A program made the position numbers and the translations under genes. 64,000 bases of DNA from Verrucomicrobiia bacterium (lineage in GTDB: Bacteria > Verrucomicrobiota > Verrucomicrobiia > Verrucomicrobiales > DEV007). The stretch covers positions 1 through 64,000 of the forward strand of contig JAUIAH010000036.1 in assembly GCA_030425385.1 (NCBI GenBank), in the 5' to 3' direction. Below the pieces are notes generated by a model that saw only the letters and a list, made by a program, of their open reading frames with translations, did not search any database and was not told where the DNA came from. Shown here piece by piece: positions 9,977 to 18,287 of the stretch. Numbering within the stretch: the stretch's first letter is position 1; the number at the start of each line of letters is the position of its first letter.

Positions 9977-10208
9977 GAAGCTCAGCGTAAGGAAACGAAC
10001 GGGGCCACAGCAACGGAAAACGCTTCCATCCCGCGTGAACAAAGAGAGGTGGTAAGGAAGGGGGCGTCTGCGGAAGCGGTGGCGGCAGTGCGTGAGGCTG
10101 GAGGGGCGTTGTCGTTGGCGGCGCTGTTGCGGTGTCTAGGGTCGAAGGGGTTTGTGGATGGATTCTTTGTCTTGACGCTACGGATCAGGATGGATTCGAT
10201 CAGGAGTG

Positions 10209-10901
10209 ATGAAGTATTTCGATTATCATCTCCTTTCGGTGATTGGTCTCTTGATCCTGTCGCTTAGCCCAAACCGAGCGGAAGATAAGGAGAGTTCTGT
10301 TAGTAATGGTGAATGGGTTTCCTTGTTTGATGGAAGCTCGCTGGACCATTGGCAGCGGGGAAATGGAACTCCCGTGGACTCGGGCTGGGTGATCACGGAG
10401 GAGAAGGCCTTGTTCCGCTCTGGAGCCACGGGGGATATCTTTACCAAAGAGATCTATGGTGACTTTGAACTCGAGTTCGAGTTCAAGATGGCAGAAGGTT
10501 CTAACAGTGGGGTCAAGTATCGCTTCGGCGACTATGGTGGCAAGTTGATTGGGGCCGAGTTTCAGATTCTGGACGATAGCAAACATCCCGATGGAAAGAA
10601 TGGGGCCGATCGCCTCACCGCTTCGCTATACGAAGTGATTCCTCCTTACGAGTCAAAGCGCTTGAAACCGTTGGGCGAATTCAACCGAGCCCGAATTGTG
10701 GCGCGTGGCTCGCGGATCCAACACTATCTCAATGGTGTGCTCGTGGTAGACGTGGATCAGCAGACAGATTCATGGAAGGATGCGTTGGAGGATAGCAAGT
10801 TCCGGGCGAGTAAGGATTTCGCGACGAAACCGGGACGCATCATGCTACAGGATCACAATCACCCCGTGTGGTTTCGTCAGATTCGTATCCGGCGACTCTA
10901 G
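10209..10901 (+). CDS. DUF1080 (3-keto-disaccharide hydrolase-like) secreted protein
   Basis: This 230-residue protein has a signal peptide (about residues 1-24), then the DUF1080 opening WVSLFDGSSLDHW. The core EFEFKMAEGSNSGVKYRF and a C-terminal VDVDQQTDSWKDA segment follow. The fold is a concanavalin-like sandwich; some members hydrolyse 3-keto-disaccharides formed by Gfo/Idh/MocA enzymes. AGGAG lies immediately upstream, overlapping a GTG at 10206, so GTG 10206 or ATG 10209 could be used. It faces the sulfatase divergently across about 230 bases. A second DUF1080 gene lies at 47565-48302. Confidence 0.88.
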   Translation: MKYFDYHLLSVIGLLILSLSPNRAEDKESSVSNGEWVSLFDGSSLDHWQRGNGTPVDSGWVITEEKALFRSGATGDIFTKEIYGDFELEFEFKMAEGSNSGVKYRFGDYGGKLIGAEFQILDDSKHPDGKNGADRLTASLYEVIPPYESKRLKPLGEFNRARIVARGSRIQHYLNGVLVVDVDQQTDSWKDALEDSKFRASKDFATKPGRIMLQDHNHPVWFRQIRIRRL

Positions 10902-10928
10902 CGGAAGTCTGAAGACAGCAGTGGTCGG

Positions 10929-11864
10929 TTACGGCGGTGGCACGATCCAGCTTGCTTGCAAGCGATAGAATTGCTTCTCTAGCGGTTGCACGAAGTCTTC
11001 GAGGACTTGAGCGACCAGGGAGTTTCGCGTGAAGCCTTCTGCGCCGCTATCACCGAAGCGGATCCAATTCTCGTGGTAATGAGTGGCATACTGCATCTCG
11101 ATCAGCACCAGACGCTCTGGGAGTCGTGTGAGACGGAGTTCTAACCGTTCCTCATCGATCCATGAGAGAGAGAAGGGAGAGGGCCCGGCAAGCGGCGACC
11201 ACGGATCGGTACCAAGAGCAAATTCCATCTGGTTCGTGAGGCCGTCACCGTCTGGATCGGCGAGCCATGCGGAGATGGAGGCATCATTGAGATCCTCTGG
11301 AGTGAATTGGGTCGCTTGCCATTGAGACGGTAAGAGCACCGGGAGGGGGGCGTCCACGGGGGCGCTGGTGAGGTAGGGAGTTCCTTCGGCGTCGCTGAGG
11401 GTTCCGAGGATGGCTTCTGCGCGATCGGGTGTCACGACCCAGGTGAGGGGGAAGGCAAGATTGGAGGCGGCAGGCCAGATCCAGCTTTCAGAAGTGAGCA
11501 GGATCCATTCGCTACTCTGTGCTCGGGCCGAGTATCCCCAGATGTAAGCCTGTTGCCCGAGGGGAGTCGCGCTATTAGACGATGCTACCACGTGAGAGGA
11601 GACGAACAAACGGTCCGACGGTCGGAAGACGGTCCGGTCGGCGGCGTGCCAGTGCGTGTGCCAATCCGCCGTATTAGCAGGGGTGGGTGTGAAACCGGAA
11701 GCGAACGCCCCGACTTCGAGAACGAAGGTGGCATCCCACGCAGCGCCGGAACTCGTTTCATGGGCGCGGTTTGATAGGCCACGCCAATTGACTTGTCGTG
11801 CTTGTGCGAGGATGGTCAATCCAAGAGTGAATGCTAGACCGAGGAGGAATACTTGAAAACGCAT
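10929..11864 (-). CDS. Secreted protein B1 of duplicated cassette (unknown function)
   Basis: From the ATG at 11862-11864 the protein has about 311 residues with a clear signal peptide (MRFQVFLLGLAFTLGL...). The body starts VNWRGLSNRAHE and contains FVLEVGAFASGF, a YIWGYSA stretch, and a Ca-binding-like DPDGDGLTNQMEF followed by GTDPW. It ends with a beta-domain finishing in FYRLQASWIVPPP. It is a clear paralogue of the protein at 13493-14425. The start lies 8 bases after the stop of A1, so the two are one transcript. The DPDGDG-GTDP segment resembles thrombospondin type-3 calcium loops. I recognise the general verrucomicrobial style but no named family. Confidence 0.75.
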   Translation of the reverse strand: MRFQVFLLGLAFTLGLTILAQARQVNWRGLSNRAHETSSGAAWDATFVLEVGAFASGFTPTPANTADWHTHWHAADRTVFRPSDRLFVSSHVVASSNSATPLGQQAYIWGYSARAQSSEWILLTSESWIWPAASNLAFPLTWVVTPDRAEAILGTLSDAEGTPYLTSAPVDAPLPVLLPSQWQATQFTPEDLNDASISAWLADPDGDGLTNQMEFALGTDPWSPLAGPSPFSLSWIDEERLELRLTRLPERLVLIEMQYATHYHENWIRFGDSGAEGFTRNSLVAQVLEDFVQPLEKQFYRLQASWIVPPP

Positions 11865-11872
11865 GGCGGGAT

Positions 11873-13408
11873 TCAAGGGGACGAGTGCGGGCGCTCTCCT
11901 CTCGGCACGTAGACCCATTCTTCCCCATGAACTTCGAGAATCTGCGCCTGTGCCGTCTCCTGATTCTCGGGGTGGAAGGATAGTGATAGGGTCACGCGTC
12001 GTGGCGGGATAGTTTGGATGGAGGAGGTTCCCGCCGTGACTGGTTGCCACCTATGTTGTGGACGGGTCTCTTGGGGAAAGAGTTCAGCCAAGCGATGAAA
12101 GTTCGCGCTCGCACGGTCGATGTAGGCGTGCGTGATCTCTCCTGAATCAGGACTTTCAAGAGCGAAACAAGCATAGCGCCGAGAATCGCTATAGGCGTGG
12201 TTATAATAGTCGTCCGGGCGCAGTAGCAGGCGCATGAGCGTGGGTTGCGATGGGCGGATCCTGACAAATTCCTCATAGGGCATCTCGCAATAGCCCACGA
12301 GGGCCTCCCAGTTGAGCTTTGGCTGTGGACCTGACAAGTCCACCATGGCCAGGAAGCGTTGCCCGGAGACGTCCGTGCCTTGGGCGGCGTAGTGCCGCCG
12401 ATCATCGATCGTGACAATGTCCCAACGATGGATGTTGGAGACTTCGGCGACGGGATGATCATGATCTTGGTAATAGTGTTGGAGGCGGTCGCGCTTGGAG
12501 GAGCCCCCAAGGATGTGGCGGGCTCGTTCTTCAAGAGAAGGCGCGCTGAGAAAGTCGTGAATCACTTGCTTCGCCAACGCGGCCTCTTGTTCCGCCGCTT
12601 GATCCTCCTGAAGTTCGGTCGATACTTTCTGAGAGAGTGGATCATTCTTGGCGTCGTCGCGATGAAGAAGGCTGGGCACCATGACCATGGCTCCACACAC
12701 GGAGATGATTCCCAATCCTAACAGACTGAATGCGGTTTTCCGAATGAACTGATTGTAAGCTGCCAGTCGATTGTTTTCGGAGAGAGGATCTGCAGTGAGT
12801 TTGGGCGAAATGGCATCGTCCTGGGGGAGGCGCTGCAAGAGCCCTCGCACGAATTGAATCGGTTGGCCTTGGTATCGGAACGGCGTGAGGGTGAGGAGTC
12901 CGCGCCATTCGCGTTCACCCTCAGAAGGGAGCGCAATTTCCTCGCTGAAGGGGCCACCGATCGTCGTCATGCGAAGAAAGGCCTCGTGCAGATGCGCGAG
13001 CACAGACGGATCGAGGAAGCCCACCCACTCGGATCGCTGGCAAAGGTGAACGGGTCGCTGAGTGATCTTTTCCCACGTGGTTGGATCGTCTGTCGAAATC
13101 CACTGCCCGTGCCCATCGAGCAAGAACGCTACCTCCTCTCGATGCTCAGGTTCTCGCAATTGCTTGGGCCGCCCATCCATCATGGAGGCGACTCGGAGAC
13201 GCTCATCTCGGACCTTGCCCATGCGGTCTCTGGGTCTGGCGCTTTCTGCGGATTCCTGCGTCGACGAGAGAAAGGCATCGAGCCAGGCAGCGTCCTGGGG
13301 ACTTAACGAGGCGCGGCTACGTTGTAGGTCTGCAAGGACCGCGGCGGCTTCTTTCGCCATAACGGCCTTATCGTCGTCAAGGTTCGGGGTAGGACGGAAA
13401 CGGCGCAC
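11873..13408 (-). CDS. Membrane protein A1 of duplicated cassette (unknown function)
   Basis: The 511-residue protein starts at a GTG and opens M-RRFRPTPNL. The first 230 or so residues look cytoplasmic, followed by one membrane helix near residues 232-252 (FSLLGLGIISVCGAMVMV). A helical segment ending in ARHILGG and a periplasmic beta-rich domain with LSGPQPKLNWEALVGY and RPDDYYNHAYSDS come next. It is a paralogue of the protein at 14430-15893. The single-span architecture resembles anti-sigma or receptor-like proteins, but nothing in the sequence proves that role. It is co-transcribed with B1, probably from the AT-rich region at 13409-13492. Confidence 0.72.
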   Translation of the reverse strand: MRRFRPTPNLDDDKAVMAKEAAAVLADLQRSRASLSPQDAAWLDAFLSSTQESAESARPRDRMGKVRDERLRVASMMDGRPKQLREPEHREEVAFLLDGHGQWISTDDPTTWEKITQRPVHLCQRSEWVGFLDPSVLAHLHEAFLRMTTIGGPFSEEIALPSEGEREWRGLLTLTPFRYQGQPIQFVRGLLQRLPQDDAISPKLTADPLSENNRLAAYNQFIRKTAFSLLGLGIISVCGAMVMVPSLLHRDDAKNDPLSQKVSTELQEDQAAEQEAALAKQVIHDFLSAPSLEERARHILGGSSKRDRLQHYYQDHDHPVAEVSNIHRWDIVTIDDRRHYAAQGTDVSGQRFLAMVDLSGPQPKLNWEALVGYCEMPYEEFVRIRPSQPTLMRLLLRPDDYYNHAYSDSRRYACFALESPDSGEITHAYIDRASANFHRLAELFPQETRPQHRWQPVTAGTSSIQTIPPRRVTLSLSFHPENQETAQAQILEVHGEEWVYVPRGERPHSSP

Positions 13409-13458
13409 GACACTAGGAAAAGTTGTGAATTTTACATAGTTAAAACAACTGAGTATTC

Positions 13459-13467
13459 AAACTATAA
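13459..13467 (-). promoter_or_regulatory. Shared element TTATAGTTT upstream of A1
   Basis: On the minus strand TTATAGTTT lies about 50 bases before the GTG of A1, inside an AT-rich gap. The same 9-mer occurs about 53 bases before the homologous GTG of A2 (15947-15955). Conserved identity and spacing suggest a promoter or operator kept since the duplication. No transcript evidence is available. Confidence 0.4.
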
Positions 13468-13492
13468 TTTCCATTCATTTTAGGGATAGGAG

Positions 13493-14425
13493 TCAAGAGG
13501 GAGGGACCAACCATTCAGCCTGGAGTCGGTAGAATCGGCGAGGCAGCGTCCTCGCCAGGTGGATTACCTCCTGAATCCGCAGGGTCTCCGTGACGAATCC
13601 CTCTGCCCACAGGTCGCCTGACCCAAGCCAGTGGCTGTGATCGTCGGAGTAGTGGATACTGACAGAGATGAGTCGATCAGGAAGGCGCGCAATGCTCAGG
13701 CCCACGCGGTCCTCATCAAGCCAGTTGAGTTCGAAGGTTGAGAGGGCGCTCTGAGGCACCCAGGGATCCGTGCCCAGGGCGAATTCGAGTTGGTTTGGCC
13801 AGCCATCTTGATCGGGGTCCGCGAGCCAGGCACCGATGGCCTCATCGCCGATCTCCTCTGGGGTGAAGTGGGCAGACTGCCAAGCCGATGCCAGGATGAC
13901 CGGAATGGAACCTTCTGCGGGGGCCGTGGCGATGTAGGGAGTACCTTCTTGATCCCCTAGCGTGCCGATGACGGTCTGGTCCCTCGAGGCCGAAACGACC
14001 CAGGTCTTGGGAAATGGGGAGCTTCCGGCCCGGGGCCAGATCCAAGTCTCGGAATGGATGAGAATCCATTCATCGGATCCAGATTGAGCATCATAACCCC
14101 AGATATAGGCCTTGCCGCCGAGAGGGGTGGTTGGGTTGGAGGATTCCACCACGAAAGAGGACACGAACAGGTTCTCCTCTTCTCGATAGGAGGTGCGATC
14201 AGCCACCTGCCAATGGTCCTGCCACTCAGCCGTGTTTGAGGGCGTGGGAACGAAGCCATCCGAGAAGGAGCCGATCTCGAAGACAAACGTGGCGCCCAGG
14301 GGGGTGCCGTCGCTCATCTCATGGGCTCTCCCGCCGATGCCGCGCCAATTGATTTGATGGGCATGGCTAGACAGCGTGAGTAGGAAGGAGAGGATAAGGA
14401 GAATGATAGGAGAGATCGTGGGCAT
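13493..14425 (-). CDS. Secreted protein B2 of duplicated cassette (unknown function)
   Basis: This 310-residue protein has a signal peptide (about residues 1-22), then INWRGIGGRAHE, FVFEIGSFSDGF, YIWGYDAQSGSDEW, DPDQDGWPNQLEF and GTDPW. It ends in FYRLQAEWLVPPS. It aligns along its length with B1. It starts 4 bases after the A2 stop, the same close spacing seen for A1-B1. The DPDQDG loop keeps acidic residues at alternating positions, so calcium binding is plausible. The C-terminal FYRLQ ending recalls the YYRVRQ end of the large protein at 42987-47438, which suggests a shared C-terminal beta-domain. No function is claimed. Confidence 0.75.
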   Translation of the reverse strand: MPTISPIILLILSFLLTLSSHAHQINWRGIGGRAHEMSDGTPLGATFVFEIGSFSDGFVPTPSNTAEWQDHWQVADRTSYREEENLFVSSFVVESSNPTTPLGGKAYIWGYDAQSGSDEWILIHSETWIWPRAGSSPFPKTWVVSASRDQTVIGTLGDQEGTPYIATAPAEGSIPVILASAWQSAHFTPEEIGDEAIGAWLADPDQDGWPNQLEFALGTDPWVPQSALSTFELNWLDEDRVGLSIARLPDRLISVSIHYSDDHSHWLGSGDLWAEGFVTETLRIQEVIHLARTLPRRFYRLQAEWLVPPS

Positions 14426-14429
14426 GGCA

Positions 14430-15893
14430 CTACTCCTCGGAGGACACAGCAGAGTGGGTGAGCAATGGGGGAGCGGGCATGTAGATCCAGTCTTCCCCTA
14501 GCACTTCCATGATGAGCGCTTGGGAATGAGGCTTGCCCTCGTCTGCAAAGGCAATCGAAAGGGTGACCCGTCGCGGCGGAACGGTGGGTGCGGCCAAGGT
14601 GCCAACCGTGAGTTGCCGTGGTGAAGGTGTGAGAGGATTCTTATCGGGAAAGAGCTCTGCGAGACGGCGGTAAGCCGAGCTGAAGCGTTCGACATAGGCG
14701 TGCATGGATGTGCCGGTGTGCGGGCATTCGAGAGTGTAGCAGGCGACCTGCCCGGAATCGCTGTAGGCATGATTATAGTAGTCATCTGGTCGGATCAGCA
14801 CGCGCATGACGGTGGGGACACTCCGTTGCTCCTGGCGAAATGCTCTCAATGGCAGTTCATTGAAGCCCACGAGGGCTTCCCAATTCAGCTTGGGTTCTGG
14901 TCCTGACAGATCCACCATGGCGAGGAGCCGTTGGCCTGCTGTATCGCTCACTTGCGCGGCGTAGTGACGACGGCCATCCACGGTAACGAAGTCCCAGTGG
15001 AGAATCGTCTCGAGCTTCTGTGAGTGATAGGCCTCACCTGCGTAGAAGGTTTCGAGTTGAGGAAGTTTCTGTTTGCCTCCGATGATGTGGCGGGCGCGTT
15101 CACCGGAGGACTCCGCAGCAAAGAAGGCGTGAATGACTTGTTGAGCGCGTTCGGCTTCTTGGGCGACTTCTTCTCCGTCCCAAGTCGAGTGATGGGTCGA
15201 AGGCGTCTCCTCTTGAGACTTCTCAAGCAAGCCAGGGACCACGATCATGGTCCCACACAGAAACACAATACCTATCATAAAGACGACTAGGGCAAGCTTC
15301 CGCACCACGCTTTCGAGACGTCCGAGCGCGTTGTCTTCCTTGAGTGGTACTGGTGTGAGCTTTGGATCGATCAGAAAGCTCGTAGCCCGGATCTGCACAC
15401 TGCCCTCGGCATCGAGGCACAGGCCATCGGATGGTTCCTTAGGTGTGAGTGTGAGGGTGCCTTGCCGCCGCCCTTTCCCTTCGATCAACGTGAATTCGAC
15501 CTCAACGGGAGCGTGGGTGACCACCATTCTCACATAGGCTTCTTGCAAGATGGTGAGGATGTCCTGGCTCTTCTCCGTGGGTTCCGCCTCAGTCGGTCCG
15601 CTGACCGATACCGCTTGGCTAGCAATTCGTTTCCAGGTCTTTGGATCGTCGACATCCAAGTGGCTCCCTGCATGGGTGAAAGCAATCCCTACCGTGATCG
15701 CATCCTCCTTGGGAAGCTTCCGCATCTTGCCGTCGAGCATGGAGGCGAGACGGGTGCCTTCATCGAGGGATTGGCCAATGAACCGTGGAGACGTTTGCGG
15801 CTTTGCGATGGAAGAGGCCTCCTCTTCATCGGGTTCCGCGAGGGCTACGGGAACGTTTTCTGTGGAGGTGAAGGTGGGATGAAATCGACGCAC
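14430..15893 (-). CDS. Membrane protein A2 of duplicated cassette (unknown function)
   Basis: Read from the GTG at 15891-15893 (VRRFHPTFTS, matching the GTG start of A1) the protein has 487 residues; a TTG at 15917 would add eight. It has a cytoplasmic N-terminal half and one membrane helix (ALVVFMIGIVFLCGTMIVV). The segment ARHIIGG and a periplasmic domain with LSGPEPKLNWEALVGF, RPDDYYNHAYSDSG, RLAELFPD and PPRRVTLSIAF follow. Long blocks are identical to A1. The N-terminal halves are less similar than the periplasmic domains, suggesting the inner part adapts to different partners. This is inference; the family is unrecognised. Confidence 0.72.
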   Translation of the reverse strand: MRRFHPTFTSTENVPVALAEPDEEEASSIAKPQTSPRFIGQSLDEGTRLASMLDGKMRKLPKEDAITVGIAFTHAGSHLDVDDPKTWKRIASQAVSVSGPTEAEPTEKSQDILTILQEAYVRMVVTHAPVEVEFTLIEGKGRRQGTLTLTPKEPSDGLCLDAEGSVQIRATSFLIDPKLTPVPLKEDNALGRLESVVRKLALVVFMIGIVFLCGTMIVVPGLLEKSQEETPSTHHSTWDGEEVAQEAERAQQVIHAFFAAESSGERARHIIGGKQKLPQLETFYAGEAYHSQKLETILHWDFVTVDGRRHYAAQVSDTAGQRLLAMVDLSGPEPKLNWEALVGFNELPLRAFRQEQRSVPTVMRVLIRPDDYYNHAYSDSGQVACYTLECPHTGTSMHAYVERFSSAYRRLAELFPDKNPLTPSPRQLTVGTLAAPTVPPRRVTLSIAFADEGKPHSQALIMEVLGEDWIYMPAPPLLTHSAVSSEE

Positions 15894-15946
15894 AGGTGGG
15901 GAAGGAACGATTGGCAAATCTACCTAACCCTTGGTATTAATGGTGT

Positions 15947-15974
15947 AAACTATAACTTTTAGAATAAACTATAG
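15947..15974 (-). promoter_or_regulatory. Shared element TTATAGTTT (with second near-copy) upstream of A2
   Basis: The minus strand reads TTATAGTTT at 15955-15947, preceded by a related CTATAGTTT at 15974-15966. The first copy sits about 53 bases from the A2 GTG. The same 9-mer stands at nearly the same distance from the A1 start. It is a candidate promoter or regulator site, seen only as a repeated motif. Confidence 0.4.
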
Positions 15975-15988
15975 AATTCATGCCGACT

Positions 15989-17101
15989 CTATGAGTCCCG
16001 GCCGTAGCGCCGCTCGTCATCGAAATCCCGTCGGTCCTCCAAATTGCGGTGCACTTGGCTTTTCTCGCGCTTGGATTTCTTCTCCAGGCGCATACGACGC
16101 TTCTTCTGGCGGAAACGGAGGTGCGCCACCTCCTCTTCCAGCTGGAGGTAGTTCTCGAAGCGCTCTGGAGAGAGCGTCCCTGCTTCGAGCGCTGCGCGCA
16201 CCCGGCACCCGCGATCAGTGCCATGCTTGCAGTCGTGAAATTGGCACTCGGTAGCGAGCGCATCAATGTCTCGGAAGCTCTCGCGCAGGCTCTGCTCATC
16301 CGTCCACATCTGGATCTCGCGCATCCCGGGATTGTCGATGAGGAAACCGCCGTCCTTGAGAAAGACTACCGTGCGCCAAGTCGTCGTATGGCGTCCCTTG
16401 CCGGTCGCGTCGTTCACTTCACCAGTCCATTCCTCCGAACCCGTGATGGCGTTGATGAGAGTCGACTTGCCCACACCCGAGGATCCCACGAGAGCGATGC
16501 CCTTGCCGGGACCGAAGTAGCCTGAAAGCGTCTCCAGTCCCTCGGCGTGTAGCGCACTGACAAAGTGTAAACGCGCTTCCTCTTGCGTCACCTCGCGGAG
16601 GGCTCCCTCCAAGGCCTCTTTCGCGTCGGCGTCGAGGGTCTCCGATTTATTGATCACAATGACAGGGGTGGCGCCACTGCGATTCACAATCATCATGTAG
16701 CGCTCAAGACGGCGCGTATTAAGATCTGTGTGTGGATCAGTGATCAGCATCACCGTGTTCACATTGGCTCCGATCACTTGCTGTTCGGTCCCCTTGCCTG
16801 GGATCTTGCGTGAGAAACAGGTACGCCTCGGCAGGCGAGCGCGAATCACACTTTCCTCACTCGCTTCCTTCTGTTCCAGGGCCACCCAATCGCCCACTGC
16901 TGGCAGGTCCGCATTGGTCTCGGCCTCATGCCAGACTTTGCCCGAGAGGATAGCCTCTTGGTAATCGTATTCGGGGGTGTAGACCAGGTAACTGATCTTG
17001 TTGTCTTGAACGATGATCGCCGGGAGCAATCCCTGCTGTGCATGTGGACGGAAAGCCTCCTCAAAGGCTGCGTCCCATCCCAGTTGGCTTCTCTCTGGCA
17101 T
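15989..17101 (-). CDS. rsgA: Ribosome small-subunit-dependent GTPase A
   Basis: RsgA is a GTPase that checks late 30S maturation. The 370-residue product shows the circularly permuted order typical of the family: G4 NKSE first, then G1 GSSGVGKS (from Gly206), then G3 DNPG. A C-terminal zinc site follows, built from Cys and His in CQFHDCKHGTDRGC. An OB-fold-like N-terminus precedes the GTPase. The tail after residue 330 is unusually basic (RFRQKKRRMRLEKKSKR), perhaps an rRNA contact. Its ATG directly abuts the stop of the EEP-hydrolase gene with no gap. Confidence 0.95.
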   Translation of the reverse strand: MPERSQLGWDAAFEEAFRPHAQQGLLPAIIVQDNKISYLVYTPEYDYQEAILSGKVWHEAETNADLPAVGDWVALEQKEASEESVIRARLPRRTCFSRKIPGKGTEQQVIGANVNTVMLITDPHTDLNTRRLERYMMIVNRSGATPVIVINKSETLDADAKEALEGALREVTQEEARLHFVSALHAEGLETLSGYFGPGKGIALVGSSGVGKSTLINAITGSEEWTGEVNDATGKGRHTTTWRTVVFLKDGGFLIDNPGMREIQMWTDEQSLRESFRDIDALATECQFHDCKHGTDRGCRVRAALEAGTLSPERFENYLQLEEEVAHLRFRQKKRRMRLEKKSKREKSQVHRNLEDRRDFDDERRYGRDS

Positions 17102-18028
17102 CTAGGGAAAGATCACTTCGGCACGGACAGGATAGTGATCGGAGGGGTATCGGCCATTGAGAGAATGTCTGACAATTTCACCGGAAACGATCTTCGCTTG
17201 CTTCCCGGCGACCAAGACATAATCAATCTGTCTTCCTTCCGTGCGGCCATCCCAGCCAGAGTAAGTGGCGGACGTCCGTGCGTCCTCGGCAGGAAGCGTG
17301 TTGCGAAAGAGAATGGGACATTTCTCCTCAGCGCCACTCAAGGTGGCAGTGCCTTCAAGGAGATAGCGCATTTGTGGGGAATTCGGACCGGAGTTGAAGT
17401 CCCCCATCAGAATGAGAGGCGCTTTCTCATGCCCTTTGGCTACCATCTCCTTCACGATGGCGATGGGACTCATCTCGCGTGCCTTGGTCGATTTGTGATC
17501 GAAGTGCGCATTGTAGACGGAAAAGCTGCGCTCCGTTTGTTGGTCGGTGAGGGTGACCCAGGAACACACGCGATTGCAGGCCGCGTCCCAGGTGTTCGAA
17601 GCCACCACATGTGGGGTGTCCGATAGCCAGAAGGTCCCTCCACCTTTCTTGGTGAAGCGGGCCTTCTTGTAGAGGACAGCGGAATATTCTCCCGCTTCCT
17701 TGCCGTCATCGCGGCCAACCCCCACAGAAGCATAATCATCAAAAGCGCTGAGGAGTTCCTTCAACTGCACGGCGTAAGCTTCTTGGATTCCGAGGACATC
17801 AGGATCCATCTTGCGAACCGTATCGAAGAGCAGATCACGACGAAGGTGCCATTGGTTGTTGCCGTCGTCTTCCGTGATCATGCGAATATTGAAACTGACT
17901 AGCGTGAGCGGCAGCTCTTTAGCAGGGGCCAACGAAAGGCCACTGCTGAGGGCAAGGAAGAGGACAAGAAGGAGGCGCATGAGCGGCACCTTGCCAGGGA
18001 TCGCCCCAGTCGACAAGCCACGAGTCAT
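17102..18028 (-). CDS. Endonuclease/exonuclease/phosphatase-family hydrolase, exported
   Basis: The 308-residue frame contains the EEP-family landmarks: SFNIRM, GIQEAY (metal-binding Glu), NAHFDHKS, MGDFNSGPNS and the terminal SDHYPV (catalytic His). A signal peptide begins at an internal ATG (17978-17980, MRLLLVLFLALSSGL). The outer ATG at 18028 overlaps the ACP stop as ATGA, so either start is possible. Proteins of this type cleave phosphodiester bonds in nucleic acids, lipids or sugars; the substrate is unknown. It sits between rsgA and an acyl carrier protein gene. Confidence 0.88.
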   Translation of the reverse strand: MTRGLSTGAIPGKVPLMRLLLVLFLALSSGLSLAPAKELPLTLVSFNIRMITEDDGNNQWHLRRDLLFDTVRKMDPDVLGIQEAYAVQLKELLSAFDDYASVGVGRDDGKEAGEYSAVLYKKARFTKKGGGTFWLSDTPHVVASNTWDAACNRVCSWVTLTDQQTERSFSVYNAHFDHKSTKAREMSPIAIVKEMVAKGHEKAPLILMGDFNSGPNSPQMRYLLEGTATLSGAEEKCPILFRNTLPAEDARTSATYSGWDGRTEGRQIDYVLVAGKQAKIVSGEIVRHSLNGRYPSDHYPVRAEVIFP

Positions 18029-18282
18029 GGCTCTGTGGAAGAAGCGTGCGTTTGGTAGAATGCGAGGAGTTCTCCAAACGTTCGCGGATACACAGGCTTT
18101 TCAGAGATGAGAAATGGGTCGTAACCTAAGTCCATTTCCAACTGCACCACCATCTTGGCGAATGCGAGAGAATCGAGGGCCGCGCCTGTGAGCGGCTCAT
18201 GGTCCTCTACCGCTTGCGTTTCGCTCCAACGACAGGCTTCTCGAAAGCGTGCTTCTAAAGCGGCTCTGATGGGGTCATCCAT
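18025..18282 (-). CDS. Acyl carrier protein-like protein
   Basis: This 85-residue acidic protein has the 4'-phosphopantetheine attachment motif in ALDSLAFAKM, with Ser38 as the acceptor. The following helix VVQLEMDLGYDP is ACP-like. It differs from housekeeping AcpP (no DSLDTVELVM), so it is probably a specialised carrier. The gene starts 5 bases after the coaX stop, which links it physically to the enzyme that starts CoA synthesis, the source of its prosthetic group. No synthase or ligase for a specialised pathway is adjacent. Confidence 0.8.
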   Translation of the reverse strand: MDDPIRAALEARFREACRWSETQAVEDHEPLTGAALDSLAFAKMVVQLEMDLGYDPFLISEKPVYPRTFGELLAFYQTHASSTEP

Positions 18283-18287
18283 GCGAT

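Noticed and set aside
10049-10267. 72-codon plus-strand frame
   Set aside because: It overlaps the DUF1080 start region in another frame and shows no family match.
16928-17626. 232-codon plus-strand frame
   Set aside because: It spans antisense to rsgA and the EEP hydrolase gene, both clearly supported.
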